A stretch of DNA of 10,874 bases, from assembly GCA_947653315.1 (NCBI GenBank), contig CANTGP010000065.1:1-10874 (forward strand), in the 5' to 3' direction. Origin of the DNA: an uncultured Lachnospiraceae bacterium (GTDB lineage Bacteria; Bacillota; Clostridia; Lachnospirales; Lachnospiraceae). Below are positions 1 to 6,816 of this stretch, in pieces (position 1 is the first letter of the stretch; each line of letters starts with the position of its first letter). The notes beneath the pieces were generated by a model. The model did no database searches. It worked only from the letters and a program-made list of their open reading frames with translations, and was not told the origin of the DNA. A program made the position numbers and the translations under genes.

Positions 1-19
1 GGCGGGCAGCGATTGGTAC

Positions 20-48
20 TTGATGGATATGGATTTTTTATATATAAT
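20..48 (+). promoter_or_regulatory. Probable sigma-A promoter for proA
   Basis: A -35-like TTGATG at 20-25 is followed, after a 17-base spacer, by a perfect -10 hexamer TATAAT at 43-48. Transcription would start near 55 and give a leader of about 50 bases before proA. The leader is too short for a T-box or riboswitch. This is read from the sequence only; a gene ending upstream of the window could still read through. Confidence 0.65.
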
Positions 49-104
49 GGATGGATATATCAAAACAGTAAAAGAATAGGGAGAAAAAAGGCAGGAGGTC
101 AGCC

Positions 105-1373
105 ATGGAAGATGGGAAAATGAAAACGGAAGTGGATTTGGAAGCCATGGGACAGAGGGCGTCGGCGGCAAAGTACGAATTGCAAGGGCTGTCCGCGGAT
201 ACCAAAAACCATGTGCTGCGGGCGGTTGCCAGGCAGCTTTTGGATGATACGGAAATGATTTTACGGGAAAACGGCAAAGATATCCGAAAGGCGGAAGAAA
301 ACGGAATGCATCCGGGAATGGTAGACAGACTGCGCCTGACAGAGGAAAGGATTCAGGCGATGGCAGAAGGGCTTTGCCAGATTGCGGGACTGGAAGATCC
401 GGTGGGGGAAGTGCTGGACGCTTTTGAACGGCCCAATGGTCTGTCCATCCGCAAGGTCCGGGTGCCGCTTGGCGTAATCGGGATCATATACGAATCCCGC
501 CCGAACGTAACGGCAGATGCTTTCGGTTTGTGTTTTAAGGCGGGAAATGCCGTAATTTTAAAAGGCGGGAGCGATGCGCTTAAGTCCAATGCGGCGGTAA
601 CGGCATCCATCCGCAGGGCGTTATGCGGATGCCGTGTCAGCGGGGATGCCATACAGCTTATCGAAAGTGCGGACAGGGAAGTGGCTGCCCGTTTCATGAA
701 ACTGAACCGTTATGTGGATGTGCTGATTCCGCGGGGAGGTGCGGGACTGATCCGGAGTGTGGTGGAGAACAGCACGATTCCGGTTATCGAAACGGGAACC
801 GGAAACTGTCATATTTATGTGGACGAATATGCGGATTTGGACAAGGCGCTGCCCATCATCCTCAATGCCAAGACACAGCGCATCGGCGTGTGCAATGCCT
901 GCGAATCGCTGGTCATTCATGAGGCGGTAAAGGAGAGCTTCCTTCCGAGGCTTGCCGAAGCCTTAAGGGAGGCAAACGTGGAAATGCGCGGGGACGAACA
1001 GGTATGCGCGCTGGTTGGGGATGCGGTGGCGGCAACGCAGGAGGACTATGGAAAGGAATATTTGGATTACATCCTGTCCGTGAAGGTAGTATCCGGCCTG
1101 GAAGAAGCGGTTGCCCATATTAACCGGTACAATACAAAGCATTCGGAGGCAATCATTACGGAGAATAAGGAAAACGCGCAGCGTTTTTTTAAGGAAGTGG
1201 ATGCCGCCTGTGTATATGTCAATGCTTCCACACGGTTTACGGACGGATTCGAATTCGGTTTCGGGGCGGAAATCGGTATCAGCACCCAAAAGCTCCATGC
1301 CAGGGGACCTATGGGGTTAAAGGAACTGACGTCCTATAAATACACCATTGAGGGAACGGGACAGGTGCGGTGA
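105..1373 (+). CDS. proA: Gamma-glutamyl phosphate reductase (ProA)
   Basis: Cytoplasmic enzyme of proline synthesis that reduces gamma-glutamyl phosphate to glutamate-5-semialdehyde with NADPH. The 422 residues are close to the usual length of about 415. Family hallmarks are all present: the cofactor-binding block [18 protein letters not shown], the segment [18 protein letters not shown], the likely catalytic cysteine Cys263 in GVCNACES, and the C-terminal [19 protein letters not shown] block. The ATG at 105 has an excellent ribosome site, AGGAGGT at 93-99, six bases away; a second in-frame ATG at 120 lacks one. The usual partner proB (glutamate 5-kinase) is not in the window. The gene has its own promoter candidate just upstream and is separated by 217 bases from pyrE, so it is probably its own unit or the end of a pro cluster. 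No truncation or missing motif is seen. Confidence 0.97.
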   Translation: MEDGKMKTEVDLEAMGQRASAAKYELQGLSADTKNHVLRAVARQLLDDTEMILRENGKDIRKAEENGMHPGMVDRLRLTEERIQAMAEGLCQIAGLEDPVGEVLDAFERPNGLSIRKVRVPLGVIGIIYESRPNVTADAFGLCFKAGNAVILKGGSDALKSNAAVTASIRRALCGCRVSGDAIQLIESADREVAARFMKLNRYVDVLIPRGGAGLIRSVVENSTIPVIETGTGNCHIYVDEYADLDKALPIILNAKTQRIGVCNACESLVIHEAVKESFLPRLAEALREANVEMRGDEQVCALVGDAVAATQEDYGKEYLDYILSVKVVSGLEEAVAHINRYNTKHSEAIITENKENAQRFFKEVDAACVYVNASTRFTDGFEFGFGAEIGISTQKLHARGPMGLKELTSYKYTIEGTGQVR

Positions 1374-1424
1374 GAAGGTGTAAAGGTTGAAGTTTTTAGC
1401 TTTGCAACAATAGGGCGAAAATGA

Positions 1425-1453
1425 TTGAATATAAAAAGGAAATGTGGTAAAAT
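1425..1453 (+). promoter_or_regulatory. Extended -10 promoter for pyrE
   Basis: TTGAAT at 1425-1430 acts as a -35 candidate and TAAAAT at 1448-1453 as the -10, with exactly 17 bases between them. A TGG triplet at 1445-1447 directly precedes the -10 and gives the extended -10 form TGnTAAAAT. Start of transcription is expected near 1460. Confidence 0.7.
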
Positions 1454-1456
1454 TGT

Positions 1457-1486
1457 GGAAATATGGAATGATTCCTTTCCTTTTTT
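1457..1486 (+). promoter_or_regulatory. Weak hairpin plus T6 run at the start of the pyrE leader
   Basis: GGAAA (1457-1461) can pair with TTTCC (1476-1480), and GGAA (1465-1468) with TTCC (1472-1475), leaving a TAT bulge and a TGA loop. Six Ts follow at 1481-1486. The stem is short and AU-rich. It could be a weak proA terminator or an early-leader attenuator for pyrE, or chance. It starts almost at the predicted transcription start, which argues against a normal attenuator. Confidence 0.3.
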
Positions 1487-1590
1487 ACGGGGCGGCGGCA
1501 GTGACGGGCAAGCGGCCGGATGTATGGAAAGATAGGGAGATATGCTTTTAAACAGTTCAAAAGCCCATAAATACGGAGGTCTTTATACAA

Positions 1591-2265
1591 ATGGAAAGTT
1601 ATAAGAAGGAATTTATCGAGTTTATGGTGGACAGCCAGGTGTTAAAATTTGGCGAGTTCACGTTAAAGAGCGGGCGTAAATCCCCGTTTTTTATGAATGC
1701 CGGGGGATATGTGACGGGAACACAATTGCGCAGGCTTGGGGAATATTACGCGAAGGCGATCCATGACCATTACGGGCTGGATTTTGACGTGCTGTTCGGA
1801 CCGGCGTATAAGGGAATCCCGCTCAGCGTGGCGACAACCATGGCAATCAGCGGACTGTACGGAAAAGAAGTCCGGTACTGTTCCAACCGGAAGGAAGTAA
1901 AAGACCACGGCGATACGGGGATTTTGCTCGGCAGCAAACTAAAGGACGGCGATAGGGTGGTAATCATTGAGGATGTAACTACTTCCGGCAAATCCATCGA
2001 AGAAACGTTTCCGATTTTAAAAGCGCAGGCAGATGTGGAGATTAAGGGGTTGATGGTATCCTTAAACCGCATGGAAAAAGGGCAGGGGGAAAAGAGCGCC
2101 CTTATGGAAATCAAAGAGAAGTACGGATTTGATGCCAATGCGATTGTGACCATGGAAGAAGTGGTGGAATATCTGTATAATAAGCCGTACCATGGCACAA
2201 TCTATATTGATGACGCGTGCAAAGCGGCGCTCGATACGTATTACGGGCAGTATGGTGCGAAATAG
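1591..2265 (+). CDS. pyrE: Orotate phosphoribosyltransferase (PyrE)
   Basis: Cytoplasmic enzyme of pyrimidine synthesis that joins orotate to PRPP to give orotidine 5'-monophosphate and pyrophosphate. The 224-residue protein carries the PRPP-binding signature VVIIEDVTTSGKS at residues 123-135, the N-terminal block SGRKSPFFMNAGG (27-39) and the mobile loop NRKEVKDHGDTG (99-110) with its catalytic lysines. Length is slightly above the 213 residues typical of enterobacterial PyrE, the extra residues being at the C-terminus. The ATG has GGAGGT at 1575-1580, ten bases upstream. Other pyr genes are absent, so pyrE stands apart from a pyr operon here; a small membrane-protein gene follows after 14 bases and is probably co-transcribed. 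Regulation is unclear, since no PyrR site was recognised in the leader. Confidence 0.97.
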   Translation: MESYKKEFIEFMVDSQVLKFGEFTLKSGRKSPFFMNAGGYVTGTQLRRLGEYYAKAIHDHYGLDFDVLFGPAYKGIPLSVATTMAISGLYGKEVRYCSNRKEVKDHGDTGILLGSKLKDGDRVVIIEDVTTSGKSIEETFPILKAQADVEIKGLMVSLNRMEKGQGEKSALMEIKEKYGFDANAIVTMEEVVEYLYNKPYHGTIYIDDACKAALDTYYGQYGAK

Positions 2266-2279
2266 GAAGGAGATTACGG

Positions 2280-2432
2280 ATGGAAGAAAGGATTTATAAA
2301 TTGATGGGCGGATCGGGCGTCCTGAATATTGCGGTAGGGGTAGTGGTTTTGGTAGTCGGGGTTGCCAGCGGCGTGCTCCTCGTTATCAGCGGGGCAAAAC
2401 TTTTGGCGGGCAGGTCCAAGCTCTTATTTTAG
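2280..2432 (+). CDS. Small single-span membrane protein (50 aa), function unknown
   Basis: A 50-residue protein not assigned to a named family. The start at 2280 is chosen because AAGGAG at 2267-2272 sits seven bases upstream; the longer in-frame ORF from 2217 would overlap pyrE and has no ribosome site. A short charged N-terminus (MEERIYK) leads into one hydrophobic segment, about residues 14-38, then the basic stretch AGRSK. Glycines at 20, 27, 31 and 38 fall with spacings 7, 4 and 7, which places them on one helix face, and G27/G31 form a GxxxG pair, as in helix-packing transmembrane segments. It begins 14 bases after pyrE and is likely translated from the same mRNA. The clear ribosome site, clean start and non-random composition make it a likely real gene. 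Function is not known from the sequence. Confidence 0.75.
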   Translation: MEERIYKLMGGSGVLNIAVGVVVLVVGVASGVLLVISGAKLLAGRSKLLF

Positions 2433-2467
2433 AGACGGAAAGCGGAACAAACGGTAGGATATTTTGT

Positions 2468-2517
2468 CAAATGGACATTCCCAAAGCGGCAGCGCCCGCT
2501 TTGGGAATGTTCATTTG
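2468..2517 (+). terminator. Strong 22-bp hairpin between operon parts
   Basis: The left arm at 2468-2489 pairs with the right arm at 2496-2517 over 22 positions, with a single G-U pair (2474 with 2511) and a six-base loop. It lies 35 bases after the small membrane-protein gene and ends 28 bases before the ribosome site of the next gene. No T tract follows on either strand; the only T-rich element is within the lower stem. It may be a terminator with a poor tail, an mRNA 3'-end stabiliser or processing site, or a protein-binding palindrome. Confidence 0.6.
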
Positions 2518-2555
2518 GAAATTATGGATTTATGGCAGAAGAACGGAGGAAGGCC

Positions 2556-2894
2556 ATGTTACGGGAAAAAAAGCAGAAGGGAACGATGAGGGGCGCTTAT
2601 ATTTTTACGGCGAGGAGGCATCCGGAAAAGGGAATGATGTCCACGGCCCTTGGCGTGATCTGTCTGTTGTCCATCGGGGCTGCGGTGTACCTGACTTACC
2701 AAAACGGCGGGCAGGCAAAGCCCCAGTACGGGGCGGCGCTTTTTCTGGTCACTCTTTTTGCGCTGGCGGGAACGGTGCTGGGGGTCCTTTCCCGCATGGA
2801 AAAGGATAATTATTACCTTTTTCCCCATTTGGGCATCGGACTGAATTTCCTTTCCCTTGCCATAATCAGCATGATTTTGTATGCGGGGATTTAA
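2556..2894 (+). CDS. Three-span small membrane protein (DUF6142-like, tentative)
   Basis: A 112-residue integral membrane protein. I prefer the ATG at 2556 over the in-frame ATG at 2532, because GGAGG at 2545-2549 lies six bases before it and nothing similar precedes 2532. A basic N-terminus (LREKKQK, then TARRHPEKG) leads into three predicted membrane helices at about residues 27-48, 58-79 and 91-110, with short polar loops (YQNGGQAKPQ and SRMEKDNYY). The charge pattern suggests that the N-terminus is cytoplasmic. The layout resembles the small clostridial membrane family called DUF6142; that match is from memory and unverified. The gene ends five bases before the M29 peptidase start, so the two are probably translationally coupled. 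No catalytic motif is visible. Confidence 0.8.
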   Translation: MLREKKQKGTMRGAYIFTARRHPEKGMMSTALGVICLLSIGAAVYLTYQNGGQAKPQYGAALFLVTLFALAGTVLGVLSRMEKDNYYLFPHLGIGLNFLSLAIISMILYAGI

Positions 2895-2899
2895 CGGGA

Positions 2900-5044
2900 A
2901 TGACGGAAACGGATTGGAAAACGGAAAGGAATGCGGATTCAGATATGGGAATAAATAAGGAAGCGGAAAAAAAGGCAGTTATGGAGCGCTACCGGCTGGC
3001 AAGCGCGCGTGTGAAGGAAATCGTGGCGGAGAAATGCGTGGAAGAAACATATGTTCCCTTTTTCCGAAAAACGGCGGCGTTTCTTTCGGAAATGGCGGAT
3101 GTGTATGAATACGTGGAAGACGGCAGGCTTTACCGCGCATCCATGGAAGAACTGAAGAAGTTAAACCACAAACTTTACGAAGATGTCCTGCCGGAGCATT
3201 ACCAAAACAGTTTTGCCAACCCTTCTTATGCGGTTGCGGTATTTGGCACGGACATGGGCAGGAGCCTTTCTTTCCTATATACGGAGTTAAGGAGTCTGAT
3301 TGCGTTTGCCTTTGAAAAGGATGTGGCGGAAATTACCATACGGATGGAACTGTTTTTGGAGGTGTATACTTCCTTTGTCTGTGCATGGGAAGAAAAACGG
3401 CAGGCGCCGGGGGCAGGGGACGTGCGGCAGATGTTGTACTGGTTTGTCTGCGATTATACGGCACAGGAGGCGGAAAAACGTTTGCGGGAAATGCTCTGTC
3501 CGGAAGAAGATTTCGCCCTGCGGCTGATTATGGACAGCGATTTGGAGGATTTGCGCTATTTATATTATTTCGGGGAATACATTACGGAAAATGAACTGGA
3601 AACCGCAAGGCATTTTAACGCCATGTCTGCGGACGCGGTAAAAAAACTGGCGGATACCTATACGGAGGGTTACCGCATCGGTTTTGAGGTGACAGGAAAG
3701 GATATTTCCCGGAAAAAAACCGTGAACATCCGTTACTGTCTCGGATTTGAGCGCATGATACGGTCCGCCGTGGAAAATTTCGGGCTTCTTGGAATGAAAC
3801 CCACGGTCTACCGGGCGGGGGTCAGCATTTTCCAGGGAAAGAGCGTGGACAAAAACGGCTTTTTCTCTACCTCGGCAAACAAGCAGTACGAGTTTGACCA
3901 TAAGGACGATGAAGCCCTGTATTTGGATAAACAGTATGTGAACCGCCGGCTGGAGGCGCTGCGAGCAGGGTATGAGACGTTAAAGAAAGAAGCGTCCCTG
4001 TTCGGCGGCCCGGCGGTAATGGAAATCTTTGGGGAGGAGCCTTTCTCGCCGGAAGCAAAGGAAGAAGCGTTTACGCTGGATGACGGTCAGCAGAAGTTGT
4101 CGGCACAGTACCGGGCGGCGGCGGGAGCCATACAGAACGAATATATCAAAGGGGAAGAACGCAGTTTTACGATTATTGCCTTTCCGGTTCCCGCCATTGG
4201 GGACAAGTACAGGGAAATCTTTGACGAAACCGTTAAGATAAATACGCTCGATTATAAATTATACCAGGGAATCCAGCAGACCATCATCGATGCCTTAGAC
4301 CAGGCAGTTTATGTCCGCATCAAAGGGATGGGCGGAAACCGCACGGATTTAAAGGTCATGCTGCACCGGTTGGAACACCCGGAAAAAGAGACGAATTTTG
4401 AAAATTGTGTGGCGGACGTGAACATTCCGGTGGGGGAGGTATTTACATCCCCCCGGCTGACGGGGACGGACGGCGTGCTGCATGTGGGACATGTCTTTTT
4501 GGACGGGCTGGAGTACCGCAATCTGGAGATTACGTTCCGTGACGGCATGGTGGCGGATTATACCTGTACCAATTTTGACACGGAGGAGGAGAATAAGAAG
4601 TACATTAAGGACAATGTCATGTTCCATCACGATACCCTTCCTTTGGGCGAATTTGCCGTCGGCACGAATACGGTGGCTTATATGACCGCAAAGAAATACG
4701 GCATCGGGAACAGACTGCCGATTCTGATTGCCGAAAAAATGGGTCCCCATTTTGCGGTGGGCGATACCTGTTATTCCTATGAGGAAGATATCATGACCTA
4801 CAATCCGGACGGAAAAGCGATTATTGCAAGGGAAAACGAAATATCGGCACTTCGCCGTGAAGACAGGGAAAAAGCCTATTTTAACTGCCATACGGACATT
4901 ACGGTTCCGTACGACGAATTGGGGGAACTGACGGCGGTAAAGGAAGACGGAGGGGAAATTGCGGTAATCCGTGAAGGCAGGTTCGTGCTGGAGGGGTGTG
5001 GGGAATTGAACAAAGCATTTGACGGCGGGGCGCGCGGCGGGTAG
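2900..5044 (+). CDS. M29-family metallo-aminopeptidase with long N-terminal extension
   Basis: Probable cytoplasmic aminopeptidase that removes N-terminal residues from peptides using a two-metal centre. The C-terminal part keeps the M29 (AmpS/AmpT/PepS-type) signatures in order: NIPVGEVFTSP with Glu513, LGEFAVGTN with Glu584, EKMGPHFAVGDTCY with His617 and Tyr625, and FNCHTD with His664 and Asp666. The M29-like core seems to begin near residue 247. Family members are usually about 410 residues, so this 714-residue protein carries roughly 245 extra N-terminal residues, mostly helical in look and rich in charged and aromatic residues, with no signal peptide or membrane span. The start is uncertain: 2900 has no clear ribosome site but lies five bases after the preceding stop, which allows coupling; ATG codons at 2945 and 2981 are alternatives, the latter with AGG at 2973-2975. 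The stop codon lies inside a strong hairpin. Confidence 0.85.
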   Translation: MTETDWKTERNADSDMGINKEAEKKAVMERYRLASARVKEIVAEKCVEETYVPFFRKTAAFLSEMADVYEYVEDGRLYRASMEELKKLNHKLYEDVLPEHYQNSFANPSYAVAVFGTDMGRSLSFLYTELRSLIAFAFEKDVAEITIRMELFLEVYTSFVCAWEEKRQAPGAGDVRQMLYWFVCDYTAQEAEKRLREMLCPEEDFALRLIMDSDLEDLRYLYYFGEYITENELETARHFNAMSADAVKKLADTYTEGYRIGFEVTGKDISRKKTVNIRYCLGFERMIRSAVENFGLLGMKPTVYRAGVSIFQGKSVDKNGFFSTSANKQYEFDHKDDEALYLDKQYVNRRLEALRAGYETLKKEASLFGGPAVMEIFGEEPFSPEAKEEAFTLDDGQQKLSAQYRAAAGAIQNEYIKGEERSFTIIAFPVPAIGDKYREIFDETVKINTLDYKLYQGIQQTIIDALDQAVYVRIKGMGGNRTDLKVMLHRLEHPEKETNFENCVADVNIPVGEVFTSPRLTGTDGVLHVGHVFLDGLEYRNLEITFRDGMVADYTCTNFDTEEENKKYIKDNVMFHHDTLPLGEFAVGTNTVAYMTAKKYGIGNRLPILIAEKMGPHFAVGDTCYSYEEDIMTYNPDGKAIIARENEISALRREDREKAYFNCHTDITVPYDELGELTAVKEDGGEIAVIREGRFVLEGCGELNKAFDGGARGG

Positions 5045-5067
5045 GGGAAATGTTTTTCCCCTACCCG
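5038..5067 (+). terminator. Strong hairpin containing the peptidase stop codon
   Basis: A perfect 13-bp stem joins 5038-5050 to 5055-5067 around a four-base TGTT loop; the TAG stop at 5042-5044 is inside the left arm. There is no immediate T run. Instead a 41-base stretch without any G follows (5068-5108), rich in C and T, with T5 runs at 5094-5098 and 5104-5108. It likely ends the peptidase transcript, either as an imperfect intrinsic terminator or with help from Rho. Confidence 0.65.
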
Positions 5068-5074
5068 ATTCCAC

Positions 5075-5092
5075 ATTTCCCATATTTCCCAC
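5075..5092 (+). repeat. Tandem 9-base direct repeat
   Basis: ATTTCCCAT (5075-5083) is followed directly by ATTTCCCAC (5084-5092), with related but degenerate copies on both sides (ATTCCAC at 5068-5074 and ATTTTTAAT at 5093-5101). The repeat lies inside the G-free stretch behind the peptidase hairpin. Confidence 0.6.
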
Positions 5093-5111
5093 ATTTTTAA
5101 TAATTTTTGGG

Positions 5112-5140
5112 TTGCATGGGGAATTATTTTTTAGTAAACT
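5112..5140 (+). promoter_or_regulatory. Probable promoter of the purE operon
   Basis: TTGCAT at 5112-5117 and TAAACT at 5135-5140 are separated by 17 bases. The -10 matches the consensus at four of six positions. An overlapping TAAAAT at 5140-5145 is a better hexamer but lacks a good -35 at the right distance. The leader to purE would be only about 45 bases, so there is no room for a purine riboswitch aptamer. Confidence 0.5.
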
Positions 5141-5144
5141 AAAA
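5129..5144 (+). promoter_or_regulatory. 16-bp palindrome overlapping the purE -10, candidate operator
   Basis: TTTTAGT (5129-5135) and ACTAAAA (5138-5144) are perfect inverted copies around a two-base AA centre. The palindrome covers the -10 hexamer, the classical place for a repressor operator. The AT-rich form resembles sites of small winged-helix repressors such as the MarR family, and does not resemble the PurR PurBox of Bacillus. The regulator is not identified. Confidence 0.45.
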
Positions 5145-5193
5145 TGTGTATGGATAAAAATAGGAAGTCACTGGAAGGATGGGAGACAACGAT

Positions 5194-5703
5194 ATGGCAC
5201 AGGTTGGTATTGTAATGGGAAGCGATTCGGATATGCCGGTTATGGCAAAGGCGGCGGATGTTTTGGAGGAACTGGGGGTTTCTTATGAAATGACGATTAT
5301 TTCGGCACACAGGGAACCGGACGTGTTTTTTGAATATGCGCGCACGGCGGAGGAAAAGGGCTTTAAGGTCATCATTGCGGGTGCGGGTATGGCGGCACAT
5401 CTGCCCGGCATGTGTGCGGCGATTTTCCCCATGCCTGTCATTGGGATTCCGATGCACACCACGTCATTGGGAGGAAGGGATTCCCTTTATTCCATCGTAC
5501 AGATGCCTTCCGGGATTCCGGTGGCTACGGTGGCGATTAACGGGGGCGCCAATGCGGGTATTTTGGCGGCGAAGATTCTTGCCGTTTCGGATGCCGGACT
5601 GTTAGGGAGGTTAAAGGATTATTCCAAATCCATGAAGGAAGGCGTGCAGGCAAAGGACGCCAAGTTGAAGGAAGTGGGTTATAAAAATTACGGGAAATCT
5701 TAA
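5194..5703 (+). CDS. purE: N5-carboxyaminoimidazole ribonucleotide mutase (PurE, class I type)
   Basis: Purine-pathway enzyme that converts N5-CAIR to CAIR; cytoplasmic. The 169-residue protein has the expected motifs: GSDSDMP (9-15), SAHREPD (37-43) and GAGMAAHLPGM (63-73), followed by the conserved IPVATVAINGG segment. The SAHR and AAHLPGM forms point to class I rather than the animal-type class II AIR carboxylase. I chose the ATG at 5194, which has GGGAG at 5181-5185 eight bases away and gives the usual N-terminus MAQVGIVMGSDSD; the in-frame ATG at 5179 has its purine-rich sequence directly abutting, too close to work. purK, which makes N5-CAIR, is not next to it; it may lie elsewhere, or the enzyme may depend on spontaneous N5-CAIR formation or another route. 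First gene of the pur cluster. Confidence 0.96.
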   Translation: MAQVGIVMGSDSDMPVMAKAADVLEELGVSYEMTIISAHREPDVFFEYARTAEEKGFKVIIAGAGMAAHLPGMCAAIFPMPVIGIPMHTTSLGGRDSLYSIVQMPSGIPVATVAINGGANAGILAAKILAVSDAGLLGRLKDYSKSMKEGVQAKDAKLKEVGYKNYGKS

Positions 5704-5790
5704 AAGCCGTGAAAGTATAAAAAGGGATAGGGCAATAGGAACGGAAAAGCAGCATGGTAAAGTACATACATAAAAAATGGAGGAACAGTT

Positions 5791-6816
5791 ATGGATTATA
5801 AGAATGCCGGTGTGGATATTGAGGCGGGATACCGTTCGGTGGAGTTGATAAAAAAATATGTAAAGGAAACGGTGCGTCCGGAAGTGTTAGGCGGACTGGG
5901 CGGTTTTTCCGGGGCATTTTCCCTTGCGTCCATCAAAGAAATGGAGAAACCCACGTTGGTATCGGGTACCGACGGGGTCGGGACGAAACTGAAACTGGCA
6001 TTTTTAATGGATAAACACGATACGGTGGGAATCGACTGTGTTGCCATGTGTGTCAACGATATCGCCTGTGCGGGCGGGGAGCCGTTGTTTTTCCTTGATT
6101 ATATTGCCTGCGGTAAAAATTATCCGGAGAAAATCGCTACCATCGTAAAAGGAGTGGCGGAGGGCTGCAAACAGGCAGGCGCGGCGTTAATCGGAGGGGA
6201 AACGGCGGAAATGCCGGGATTTTATCCGGAGGACGAATATGACCTGGCGGGGTTTGCGGTAGGCGTTGTGGATGAAAAGAACCTGATTACGGGGGAAAAC
6301 ATAAAGGCAGGCGACGTGCTGGTGGGAATCGCGTCTTCCGGTGTGCACAGCAACGGTTTTTCCCTGGTGCGCAAGGTATTTGACATGACAAAGGAAAGTT
6401 TGGATACTTATTACGATTCGCTTGGGAAGACGCTGGGGGAGGCTTTGCTTGCGCCGACCAAAATTTATGTCAGGGCGTTGAAGGCGGTTAAGGATGCGGG
6501 TGTGGAAATCAAAGGGTGCTGCCATATTACGGGCGGCGGCTTTTACGAGAACATTCCGAGGATGCTGCCGGAGGGCATACGCGCCGTGGTAAAAAAGGAC
6601 AGTTACGAAGTGCCTGCGGTGTTCCGGCTGCTGCAGGAAAAAGGCGGACTGGAAGATAAAATGATGTACAATACGTATAACATGGGACTCGGTATGCTGC
6701 TTGCCGTAGGGGAGTCCCAGGCAGAGGCGGCATTAAACGCCATAAAGTCGGCAGGGGAAACCCCTTATGTGGTAGGCCATACGGAAGCAGGGGAAAAAGG
6801 GGTGACCATATGTTAA
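5791..6816 (+). CDS. purM: Phosphoribosylformylglycinamidine cyclo-ligase (AIR synthetase, PurM)
   Basis: ATP-dependent enzyme that closes the imidazole ring, turning FGAM into AIR, the precursor of the PurE branch. At 341 residues it has the standard length of about 345. Clear signatures are [13 protein letters not shown] (58-70), the segment [20 protein letters not shown] (81-100), [20 protein letters not shown] (135-154), [11 protein letters not shown] and the C-terminal [13 protein letters not shown]. The ATG has GGAGGA at 5779-5784, six bases upstream. It follows purE after an 87-base gap in which I see no confident promoter or terminator. Its 3' end overlaps purN by seven bases (6810-6816), a sign of translational coupling. 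No defects seen. Confidence 0.97.
   Translation: MDYKNAGVDIEAGYRSVELIKKYVKETVRPEVLGGLGGFSGAFSLASIKEMEKPTLVSGTDGVGTKLKLAFLMDKHDTVGIDCVAMCVNDIACAGGEPLFFLDYIACGKNYPEKIATIVKGVAEGCKQAGAALIGGETAEMPGFYPEDEYDLAGFAVGVVDEKNLITGENIKAGDVLVGIASSGVHSNGFSLVRKVFDMTKESLDTYYDSLGKTLGEALLAPTKIYVRALKAVKDAGVEIKGCCHITGGGFYENIPRMLPEGIRAVVKKDSYEVPAVFRLLQEKGGLEDKMMYNTYNMGLGMLLAVGESQAEAALNAIKSAGETPYVVGHTEAGEKGVTIC

Larger units (their letters stand above)
1374..1590 (+). other. proA-pyrE intergenic region and pyrE leader
   Basis: This 217-base gap holds no convincing gene. It contains the pyrE promoter candidate at 1425-1453, a weak AU-rich hairpin with a T6 run at 1457-1486, and a leader of about 130 bases ending in the pyrE ribosome site GGAGGT at 1575-1580. 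No recognisable PyrR-binding stem-loop or riboswitch core was seen. No strong terminator for proA was found. Confidence 0.6.

Noticed and set aside
1..79. Possible 3' tail of an upstream gene, such as proB (frame with TGA at 21-23, or frame with TAG at 77-79).
   Set aside because: Too few residues to recognise; neither tail matches a ProB ending I know, and the longer one would run through the promoter candidate.
1384..1406. Possible proA terminator hairpin (GTTGAAG against CTTTGCAAC).
   Set aside because: The stem is short and bulged and there is no T run after it.
1520..1570. A 16-codon leader-peptide ORF ahead of pyrE (MYGKIGRYAFKQFKSP).
   Set aside because: No ribosome site of note, and no codon bias related to pyrimidine control; likely chance.
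2217..2279. N-terminal extension of the 50-residue membrane protein overlapping pyrE.
   Set aside because: No ribosome site before 2217, and the added segment has no family or membrane character.
4349..5092. Minus-strand open frame opposite the M29 peptidase (about 247 codons).
   Set aside because: It lies antisense to the conserved catalytic part of the peptidase and has no recognisable domain.
5179..5193. Upstream ATG for purE giving the extra residues MGDND.
   Set aside because: Its purine-rich sequence abuts the start codon with no spacing, while the ATG at 5194 has proper spacing and yields the family-typical N-terminus.
5145..5193. Purine riboswitch ahead of purE.
   Set aside because: The leader is about 45 bases, too short for the aptamer, and the conserved core bases are absent.
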